A stretch of 16,678 nucleotides of DNA, taken from Clostridiales bacterium UBA1740. Lineage in GTDB: Bacteria; Bacillota; Clostridia; Oscillospirales; CAG-272. The notes below the pieces were generated by a model, which searched no databases, had not been told where the DNA came from, and worked only from the letters and a program-made list of their open reading frames with translations. The stretch lies in contig DCHY01000004.1 in NCBI GenBank assembly GCA_002315715.1, positions 1 through 16,678 on the forward strand, given 5' to 3'. Shown here piece by piece: positions 1 to 6,700 of this stretch (within the stretch, counting starts at the first letter, position 1; each line of letters opens with the position of its first letter). The position numbers were made by a program, and so were the translations under genes.

Positions 1-8
1 ACTTGAAG

Positions 9-165
9 GGGAGGCGGTACAGAGCGACCTTCCGGTGGTAGCGAAGCGGCACGACGGGAGTGAATGATTGCCGGTGGCAATCAGAGCCGGAGTGGGACCG
101 ACTCGAAAGGAGACCGGTTGCGACCGCCGGAAAGGCACGCCCGCAGGCGTGAAGTACCTGCCCCT
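9..165 (+). ncRNA. Unassigned structured RNA, or structured dispersed repeat
   Basis: No convincing reading frame is present, but the segment folds by hand into a nested structure. P1 pairs 9-20 with 154-165 (11 bp, with bulges at A12 and U159). P2 pairs 28-39 with 123-135 (12 bp, one bulged A). P3 is a hairpin at 65-83 (8 bp, GGT loop). P4 pairs 85-90 with 114-119 and has a small CTC/GAG tip at 102-112. P5 is a perfect hairpin at 136-151 with loop CGCA. P1, P2 and P5 make a three-way junction, and a terminator follows at once. I cannot match it to tmRNA, RNase P, SRP, 6S or a riboswitch class I know. Its GC-rich hairpin style also resembles dispersed intergenic repeats of gut Clostridia. The upstream promoter would lie outside the window, so the strand is inferred from the terminator. 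Confidence 0.5.
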
Positions 166-168
166 GCC

Positions 169-196
169 AAAAGGTCGCCAATAGGCGACCTTTTTC
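169..196 (+). terminator. Intrinsic terminator of the structured RNA
   Basis: A GGTCGCC/GGCGACC stem (173-179 with 184-190) has an AATA loop and is extended by AAAA/TTTT pairs. It ends in TTTTTC. It lies 3 nt after the closing stem of the putative RNA, so it most likely ends that transcript. It would also insulate the gene at 330, which has its own promoter. Confidence 0.85.
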
Positions 197-268
197 TTTT
201 CTAGAAGGACTTCTTTCGAAAGTTAGAAAAATGCAAAAGAATACGATAGTTGCTTTTCATATATACTC

Positions 269-297
269 TTTACTTTTGCGAGCGGTTGATGTATAAT
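269..297 (+). promoter_or_regulatory. Sigma-A-type promoter for the membrane-protein gene at 330
   Basis: TTTACT (269-274), a 17-nt spacer and a perfect TATAAT (292-297). Transcription would begin near 304, giving a leader of about 25 nt with AAAGAAAGG (314-322) as the ribosome binding site for ATG 330. Confidence 0.7.
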
Positions 298-329
298 ATG
301 TTTATCATTTTTTAAAGAAAGGTTTCACC

Positions 330-1340
330 ATGGAAATTCATTTGATTCTTTCTAAACTGGCTAAAGCCAAATTCTTTGTCGGAATGCTGATTTTCGGTAT
401 CGTTTTCGGCGGTGTCGGCTTTTTCATTCTTTCTCAGCCGCAATCCGAAAAAATCGAGGTTACGGCAACGGTCGTAAACGTTCACGAAGAATACGATTAT
501 GCGACGGAATCCTACACGAATTACGCGGATCTTTCCTACGTGGATAACAACGGTGTATCCCATATCTCCACCGATTTTCCCGTTAAATCAGGCGTGGAAG
601 TCAACGACGAAATTCAAGTTTGCTACGATGTCGATAATCCCGAACTTCTCAGCTCGACCGGCGGAGAATTTCTTCCTTATATTCTCATCGTCCTCGGCGT
701 CATTCTCTTCCTTGCCGGTGTTGTTATAATCATTAAGGTCCTTTCTACTCCCCTCAGCACCGAAAACCATATGAACAAAGTGAATATGGAAAACGTTTCG
801 GAATCCCGCATCAATGCCGTTCGTGAAAGCGACGAAGAGAAAAAAGAGTATTATTTCCACTTTACGGGAAAACTCAACCAAAGTTACATCATGGAAACCC
901 CTTCCCGTCAACCGATCTATGAAGCCGTTTCCCAAAAACTCGCGCTTTTCACTAAATTTCAGTTCAACTTTGTCAACCACCTGACCCATCGCGAAGAAAT
1001 GAAAGAAGTCACCCACACGCTCTCCACCTCGTACGGCAGCGGCAATATTCAAATCATGACGGAATCGAAATTCAAAATCAACGGTACCGACTGTTGGAAG
1101 TTGCTTGGTGATATGGGATACTCCCTCGTTCCTCACATGACCGGTTTGCACGCTTCTTACGAAGTGCAGAAATACGGTATCGTTGTCGCAACCATGGAAC
1201 AGGCAGGCGCCAACGTTGCCACCGGCAAAGAATACAAGTTCAACATCCCGACGGCGGGCGTTTACACCATTTCCTGCCGCGAGAGCGATATTGAAGGCGT
1301 GTTCCTCGCTTGCTTCATTCTCTCAAGAACCTTCAAATAA
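330..1340 (+). CDS. Two-TM membrane protein, DUF3592-like loop plus cytosolic C-terminal domain
   Basis: 336 residues starting at ATG, with AAAGAAAGG 7 nt upstream. A hydrophobic segment at about 15-34 and a second at about 113-137 flank a beta-rich loop (about 42-105), which contains a VTATVVNV start and a VCYDVDNP motif near its end. This is the usual arrangement of DUF3592-type membrane proteins. After a charged linker (about 138-170), residues 171-336 form a soluble, probably cytosolic, beta-rich domain with short motifs such as YYFHFTGKLNQSY and ESKFKINGTDCWKLLGDMGY. These have a faint LURP-one/tubby-like look, which I cannot confirm. It is a single-gene unit with its own promoter and terminator. 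The function is unknown; the architecture suggests a membrane-tethered sensor or scaffold, which is inference only. Confidence 0.8.
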   Translation: MEIHLILSKLAKAKFFVGMLIFGIVFGGVGFFILSQPQSEKIEVTATVVNVHEEYDYATESYTNYADLSYVDNNGVSHISTDFPVKSGVEVNDEIQVCYDVDNPELLSSTGGEFLPYILIVLGVILFLAGVVIIIKVLSTPLSTENHMNKVNMENVSESRINAVRESDEEKKEYYFHFTGKLNQSYIMETPSRQPIYEAVSQKLALFTKFQFNFVNHLTHREEMKEVTHTLSTSYGSGNIQIMTESKFKINGTDCWKLLGDMGYSLVPHMTGLHASYEVQKYGIVVATMEQAGANVATGKEYKFNIPTAGVYTISCRESDIEGVFLACFILSRTFK

Positions 1341-1346
1341 AGAAAC

Positions 1347-1374
1347 AAGGCACCGCATTTGTCGGTGCCTTTTC
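1347..1374 (+). terminator. Intrinsic terminator after the DUF3592-like gene
   Basis: AAGGCACCG (1347-1355) pairs with CGGTGCCTT (1363-1371) around a 7-nt loop and runs into TTTTC. The next gene starts only 11 nt later with no obvious promoter of its own, so partial read-through is likely. Confidence 0.85.
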
Positions 1375-1384
1375 ATAAGGAAAA

Positions 1385-2233
1385 ATGAGTTATTATCGCT
1401 ACGAATATCACGGTGAGGACATCGGCATAAAAGAGTATTTAAAAGACCTTGGCTTTTCCTCCACTTTTATCAAGCGCGTGAAATACGGCGGCGTCAAACG
1501 AAACGGTGACGTCATCCATATGCGCGCTGTCATAACCGACGGCGACACCGTCGAGGTCGTTGACGCGGAAAAAGCCAATGCATCCATACTTCCAAGAGAC
1601 GATATTCCTCTGAAAATTTTATATGAAGACGACGGGCTGTTGGCGGTTTTTAAGCCGTCGGGGATGCCAACGCATCCAAGCCGCGGCAATCATCTCCCGA
1701 CACTTGCCGAAGCGGTCATAGGGCATTATAAAGGACAGCCTTTTACCTTTCGTGCCGTGAACCGTTTGGATAAAGACACGTCGGGTATCGTCATCGTCGC
1801 CAAGAATGCAAAAACCGCCTATTTGCTGTCCAATCAAATGAAAAACGGCGGATTTCGAAAAGAATACGACGCACTCGTCGTTGGGGTGCCGTGCCCCACC
1901 GACGCAACGGTAGATGCGCCCATACGCCGCGAAAGCGAAGGCGGCATGAAACGCTGTGTCGCCGAGGACGGCAAGCGCGCCGTAACCGAATACCGTGTCA
2001 CGGAAGTGATGAAAAACGGAAACGCGAGCGTGCATATCGTCTTAAGGACGGGAAGAACCCATCAAATACGCGTCCATATGGCGTATCTTGGGCATCCATT
2101 ATACGCCGATGCGCTATACGGTCAGGAGATCGAAGGAAAAACCTATTCTCTTTGCGCCTCAAAAATCACGTTTGTCAATCCGACGGACGGCAAAGAATTG
2201 ACCATAAAGACAAATCCACAAGCAGAGGAATAA
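1385..2233 (+). CDS. RluA-family RNA pseudouridine synthase
   Basis: 282 residues; ATG preceded by AAGGA. Residues about 10-60 form an S4-like RNA-binding domain (FIKRVKYGGVKRNGDVI, then a GDTVEVV turn). Residues about 75-275 are the catalytic domain. Residues 126-134 read NRLDKDTSG, where D129 is the invariant catalytic aspartate of the HRLDxxTSG motif, with N in place of the common H. Further conserved motifs are KPSGMPTHPS, RKEYDALVVG and RTGRTHQIRVHMAYLGHPLYAD. The family isomerises uridine to pseudouridine in rRNA or tRNA in the cytoplasm. Which of RluA, RluC or RluD it corresponds to cannot be told from sequence alone, so no symbol is given. It probably shares a transcript with the small gene 46 bp downstream. 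Confidence 0.95.
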   Translation: MSYYRYEYHGEDIGIKEYLKDLGFSSTFIKRVKYGGVKRNGDVIHMRAVITDGDTVEVVDAEKANASILPRDDIPLKILYEDDGLLAVFKPSGMPTHPSRGNHLPTLAEAVIGHYKGQPFTFRAVNRLDKDTSGIVIVAKNAKTAYLLSNQMKNGGFRKEYDALVVGVPCPTDATVDAPIRRESEGGMKRCVAEDGKRAVTEYRVTEVMKNGNASVHIVLRTGRTHQIRVHMAYLGHPLYADALYGQEIEGKTYSLCASKITFVNPTDGKELTIKTNPQAEE

Positions 2234-2267
2234 ATAAAGCAAACTGCGTCATACTATGGGTAGTTTC

Positions 2268-2272
2268 GGAGG
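2268..2272 (+). promoter_or_regulatory. Shine-Dalgarno site fixing the start at 2280
   Basis: GGAGG lies 7 nt before ATG 2280 and inside the frame that begins at ATG 2256. The earlier ATG has no comparable site, so translation should start at 2280. Confidence 0.85.
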
Positions 2273-2279
2273 TGTCTTT

Positions 2280-2714
2280 ATGACGGAAATGGAAAGTTGT
2301 TCGCTGTTAAAACAATGCGATACCGGGGTGCGGATGGGACTTGAGGCACTGGACCAAGCAACGACGAAAATCAAAGATCCCGCCTTCCTCGATATTGTAA
2401 AAAACGCCTACGACGAACACAAAAGAATGCAAGAAGAAATCGAAAAATTGGAATGCAAAATGCAGATGGAAAAGCCGCAAAAAAACCAAATTGTCAGCGC
2501 GCTTTCCCGCATAAAAAGCGATTTTCTTTTTGCGATCAACAACCGCGACAGTACCGTCGCGAAACTGATGACAAACGGGGCTTTTATGGGCATCAACACC
2601 CTTGAAAAGCACCTGAACAGAACGCCGTTTGCAAGCGTTTCGGTTCGAGATATTGCCGAAGAAATCGTAGATATCGAAGACGATTTTTTGGTAAAAATAC
2701 GACCGTATTTGTAA
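2280..2714 (+). CDS. Small all-helical protein, ferritin-like bundle suspected
   Basis: 144 residues from ATG 2280, chosen because GGAGG sits 7 nt upstream; the ATG at 2256 would include the SD in the coding region. There is no signal peptide or TM segment, so it should be cytosolic. Long amphipathic helices are evident: about 5-25, 30-62 (containing DEHKRMQEEIEKLECKMQ), 68-95 (SALSRIKSDFLFAINNRDST) and 98-140 (ending in EIVDIEDDFLVKIRPYL). Helix count, length and scattered E/H/D residues resemble ferritin-like or DUF2383-type four-helix bundles, but I see no clear metal-binding ExxH pair, so this is only a fold guess. It follows the pseudouridine synthase by 46 bp without a terminator and so is probably cotranscribed. 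A strong terminator follows. Confidence 0.8.
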   Translation: MTEMESCSLLKQCDTGVRMGLEALDQATTKIKDPAFLDIVKNAYDEHKRMQEEIEKLECKMQMEKPQKNQIVSALSRIKSDFLFAINNRDSTVAKLMTNGAFMGINTLEKHLNRTPFASVSVRDIAEEIVDIEDDFLVKIRPYL

Positions 2715-2728
2715 ATAATTGTATACAA

Positions 2729-2767
2729 AAACGCAGATTTTCAATGAAAATCTGCGTTTGTTTTTTT
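2729..2767. terminator. Bidirectional intrinsic terminator between convergent genes
   Basis: A perfect 14-bp stem (AAACGCAGATTTTC at 2729-2742 with its complement at 2746-2759) has a 3-nt loop and T runs on both strands: GTTTTTTT on + and TTTTTGT on -. It serves the + gene ending at 2714 and the - acetyltransferase gene ending at 2782. Confidence 0.9.
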
Positions 2768-2781
2768 GATTATCGAGACGA

Positions 2782-3612
2782 TTATTTTTCGGAATATACG
2801 ACGGTTTTTCCTTCGGGAACGGAGTGTGTGATCCACACGTTTCCGCCGATGACGGCATGATCGCCGACCGTGGTTTTGCCGCCTAAAATCGTTGCGTTGG
2901 CATAGATAACGACGTGATTTCCGATGTTGGGATGACGCTTGATACCCTTCACGGGATTTCCGTTTTCATCCAGCTCGAAACTCTTGGCGCCGAGGGTTAC
3001 GCCTTGGTAGAGTTTTACGTGATTTCCGATGACGGTGGTTTCACCAATGACGATGCCCGTTCCGTGGTCGATGAAGAAATAATCACCGATCGTCGCGCCG
3101 GCATGAATGTCGATACCCGTCTTTTCATGTGCGTATTCCGTCATCATTCTGGCAAGGTACGGGATTTTCAAAAGGTAGAGTTCGTGGGCGATGCGGTATA
3201 CGGCAATGGCAAAGAAACCGGGATAGGAAAGGAGCACTTCTTCCGGTCCTTTTGCGGCAGGGTCGCCTTCATAGAGCGCTTCCACGTCCTTCATCAGTTT
3301 TTCCTGAATAAAAGGCATTTTTTCGAGGATGGACATAGAGAGTTCCTCGGTATCCGCGAGCATGGTACTGCCCTCAAGAGACAAGGCAAAACCAATCTGT
3401 CTTTTCAAGTCGAGAAAAACGCCTTCCAAAACGGCATCGCGATTTTTCTCCTCCTTGAAATACGAGGGGAACATCAAAAATAAAAGTTGATTGACGATTT
3501 CTCTGACGGCATTTTTGTTTGGCACTTCCGTCGTATTATGATGAATCGCCGCTTCCTGTTTTTCCACCCCAAAAAGCAGCGCGTCACCGATTTTTTTAAG
3601 TTCTTCGTTCAT
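2782..3612 (-). CDS. cysE: Serine O-acetyltransferase (left-handed beta-helix)
   Basis: 276 residues. It transfers acetyl from acetyl-CoA to L-serine, giving O-acetylserine, the first step of cysteine synthesis; cytosolic. The N-terminal 150 residues are helical, as in CysE. From about residue 165 hexapeptide repeats form a left-handed beta-helix: GIDIHAGATIG, FIDHGTGIVIGETTVIG, VKLYQGVTLGAKS, then KRHPNIGNHVVIYANATILG. D182-H183 match the catalytic Asp-His of CysE, and the later RHP histidine is also kept. An insertion after GAKS (FELDENGNPVKGI) marks the longer SAT subtype. The start is ATG 3612 because a good promoter (3669-3641) overlaps the only upstream TTG start; no strong SD precedes it. 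No cysteine synthase gene is adjacent. It diverges from the helicase gene. Confidence 0.93.
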   Translation of the reverse strand: MNEELKKIGDALLFGVEKQEAAIHHNTTEVPNKNAVREIVNQLLFLMFPSYFKEEKNRDAVLEGVFLDLKRQIGFALSLEGSTMLADTEELSMSILEKMPFIQEKLMKDVEALYEGDPAAKGPEEVLLSYPGFFAIAVYRIAHELYLLKIPYLARMMTEYAHEKTGIDIHAGATIGDYFFIDHGTGIVIGETTVIGNHVKLYQGVTLGAKSFELDENGNPVKGIKRHPNIGNHVVIYANATILGGKTTVGDHAVIGGNVWITHSVPEGKTVVYSEK

Positions 3613-3640
3613 AGTAACCGCCCGGTTTTGATTTTTGAAT

Positions 3641-3669
3641 ATTTTAGCACAGGTATAGAACAAAATCAA
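3641..3669 (-). promoter_or_regulatory. Promoter of the serine acetyltransferase gene
   Basis: Read on -, TTGATT (3669-3664), a 17-nt spacer ending in TGTGC, and TAAAAT (3646-3641), an extended -10 box. The predicted transcription start near 3634 leaves a leader of about 22 nt and excludes the TTG at 3669 as translation start. Confidence 0.75.
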
Positions 3670-3733
3670 GAGGACGCATTCATCTTTTTTCGGGTTTCCT
3701 TCGATTTTGAGTTTCGCATTTTAGAAATTACAA

Positions 3734-3762
3734 TTGCATATTTCGACCGACTGTGCTACTAT
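3734..3762 (+). promoter_or_regulatory. Promoter of the helicase gene
   Basis: TTGCAT (3734-3739), a 17-nt spacer ending in TGTGC, and TACTAT (3757-3762), an extended -10 box. A TATAAT at 3760-3765 overlaps but lies 20 nt from the -35. Transcription from near 3769 fits the GTG start at 3798 and not the ATG at 3768. Confidence 0.7.
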
Positions 3763-3784
3763 AATATATGATATTATTTACGGC

Positions 3785-3791
3785 AAAGGAG
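3785..3791 (+). promoter_or_regulatory. Shine-Dalgarno site fixing the GTG start of the helicase
   Basis: AAAGGAG lies 6 nt before GTG 3798. The in-frame ATG at 3768 has no SD and coincides with the expected transcription start. Confidence 0.85.
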
Positions 3792-3797
3792 AAACGC

Positions 3798-6700
3798 GTG
3801 GGCAAAAGCATTTATACGCGCTACAAAGAGCGTCTCATCGAAATCGGGGGCAAAAGCAAATGTCTTTACCTTTCCCGATTGACCAAAAATTCGTCATACG
3901 ATCTCTGTCGCCTTTTAGAAGGAAGAAAGCAAAAATGCGATGATTTTTTGCATTTTCTGTTCTCGGAAAAAGAGACGTCTTTTCCACTTGTGGAAAAGAA
4001 AGATTACGAAGTTCTTTATTTAACTTCCCTTTTGTCGGATGAAATCAAACGCAAAAACGTTATCGGCGAAGAACAACCGACGCGCAAAAAGGTGAAAGCT
4101 TCACAGGATAAACCCCTCGACGCCGAGATTTCCGCGCTCAAGACCATCAAGCGCGAGATGGAAGATATCGAAAAAGAGACCGGTCGTTATGAACTGTATA
4201 TCGGGTATCCTTTCGTATATGGTTCCTTCTCTCAAAACGGTAAAAAAACGCCTATCAAAGCCCCGCTTTTGCTCTTCCCCGTTCGCTTGGAATTCGGTGC
4301 GGACGGTACCGTGGATATCCTGCACTACGATTCCCAGAAAATACGAATCAATCCCGCCCTCATTTACGCTTACGGGCAGGCAAGACGCCTGTCGTTTGAT
4401 TCTCTTGAACTCGAATTTGACGATTTTTCGGATTTTCGGAACGTTTCGGACGTTTTACGCTATCTTGCTTCGTTCCACATCGCCATTCGTCCTTTTTCGA
4501 GCCCCGAACTTCAGCCGTTTTCACGTTTTAAGGATTCCGACAGTACCTCGCTGTTTTTGCATAGCACCGCCGTGCTCGGCAGATTTCCGATTGCCAACTC
4601 CATTTATACCGATTACAGTGAGCTGGAAAAGCGCAAGCTGACGAATGAAGCCATCGACGAACTGTTGACGCCGCGTGCTTTTAAAGCCAAGCAGCTTCGC
4701 ATCAAGAGGATGCGCATCGTTCGCAAAAAAGCCGCTCAAATCCACATGCCCTCTTACGCCGTCCGCGCCATGGACTTTGCCCAATCGCAGGTGGTGAAAA
4801 AGGCAAACGAAAGCGGAAACATCGTCATTTTCGGCCCTCCCGGCACCGGAAAATCCCAAACGATCGTCAACATTATCACCGATGCGCTTGTCAAAAACAA
4901 ACGCGTCCTTGTCGTTTCGCAGAAAAAAGCGGCGCTCGACGTCGTTTTTAACCGTCTTGGTGATTTGAAGAGCAAAGCGATGTACATCGGTGACGAGTCC
5001 AAAGACAAGGCACAGTTTTATAAACGCGCCGCCGAAGCGCACAACGCCGCGATGGCGCAAAGCGTCCAAACGGATTGGATTCAAAAGGAATACCGAGAAC
5101 TGGAAAGCAAAATTGAAAACGAATGCCAATCTCTAAAAGAGATTGAAACTATCATGAACGAGAGACGGCCGTTTGGTATTTCCTTGAGTGAAATGTACCG
5201 CGCCTCCGCTATTATTGCCAAAGGCACGTCGGAATACGCCGTTTATCAGCGACTATTAACCTATCCCGAGATATTGTCCCTTGGGTATAAGGAATTGAAA
5301 GACGCCCTATTCGTCATCGGTTCCAACGACTTAGCCAAATCCTACTACAACTTTATGACGGACAAAGAAAACAACCCCGTCATCAACTTTTTGCGTCCGA
5401 ATCTCGACATTCCCACCCTCGGCGACGTCATTGGGCAATTAAATGCCCTCCAAAAGTCGAGGAAAGGATACTTCAACACTTCAAAATATCCTTACTACCG
5501 CCAAGTTTTGGCTTTTTACAACGATATTGACGAAGTCAAAAAAGTCAAAGCCGTGGCAAAACTCACATCAAAAATGGCAGGCAAAGGCGTGTCGTGCGAA
5601 GACGTTTTAACGGCTTTTGCCGAAACCAAAAACGCCATGGCAAAATATCTGACCGAATACGAATGCCTCAATCGCATTTTGACGCCGGACGGCTATTTGA
5701 CGGTCATTGACAATATTTTGCGCGGGAATACTTCTTACGTGAAATTCGTCCTCGAAGCCCTTGACAATTATTTGGCTTTGGAGAATTTCGTAAAACTTTT
5801 GGATTCTCTCGGGGAAAACGAACTTTCCATTCTCAATTTTGCCTATGCGGAAAGCCGCAACTACAAGAATTTTCTCGAAATTCTCGACCAAATTCTGCCG
5901 TTATGTATCTATCACGTGCTCTTGCAATACGAAGAAGAATACCGCGAGCGTTTTGCCACGACGGTCAATTTCGGCAATATCAGCCGACGCATCAGCGACA
6001 TGCAAGCGCGGCAGTTGGTTTTGAACGCCAAACTGGTTGAAAGCGCCAATATTCTTGCTTATCAAAAACTTTTCTCCGAATCCAAAGACAGTCAAGATTA
6101 CCTTCACCAAATTTCCAAACAACAAAAGTTCTGGCCCATCCGTCAAACGATGGAAACGTACGGTCATTATCTGTTGACGCTATTCCCCTGTTTTCTGTTG
6201 TCCCCGGAAAACGTTTCTTCCGTCCTTCCTCTTGTCAAAAATCTCTTTGATATCGTCATTTTCGACGAAGCGTCGCAGGTATTTATCGAAAACACCATTC
6301 CGACGATTTACAGAGGAAAAAACGTGGTCGTAGCCGGTGATGAAAAACAGTTGCGTCCCTCCGCCACCTTCGTTCGCCGATATCTCGGCACCGACGAGGA
6401 CGTCCGCGACGTTTCGATGCAGGCAGCCCTCGAAGTAGACAGTCTTTTGGACTTGGCGGTTTCCCGATACGACAGAGCCTCTTTGACGTATCATTACAGA
6501 AGCCGTTATGCCGAGTTGATTGCCTTTTCCAACCGTGCTTTTTACAACTCCGATTTACAAATTGCGCCGAATATCTCCAAAAATCACGACACGCCCCCGA
6601 TTCTTTTCAACAAAGTCGACGGTCAGTGGCTTGACCGCAAGAACGTCAAAGAAGCGACGGCAGTCGTAAACGAAGTCAAGAACATCTTACAAAGCCGTCA

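Noticed and set aside
151..168. Cobalamin-riboswitch-like ending (TACCTGCC)
   Set aside because: Only the terminal octamer matches. The conserved upstream boxes of that riboswitch are absent, and these bases are used by the P1 stem.
588..1151. 187-codon - strand frame opposite the DUF3592-like gene
   Set aside because: No SD or family resemblance. The + gene has promoter, SD, TM pattern and terminator.
3613..3669. Upstream TTG start for the serine acetyltransferase (19 more residues)
   Set aside because: The TTG lies in the -35 box and the extension covers the -10 box, so it would not be transcribed.
3768..3797. ATG 3768 as helicase start
   Set aside because: It coincides with the expected transcription start and has no SD; GTG 3798 has AAAGGAG at 6 nt.
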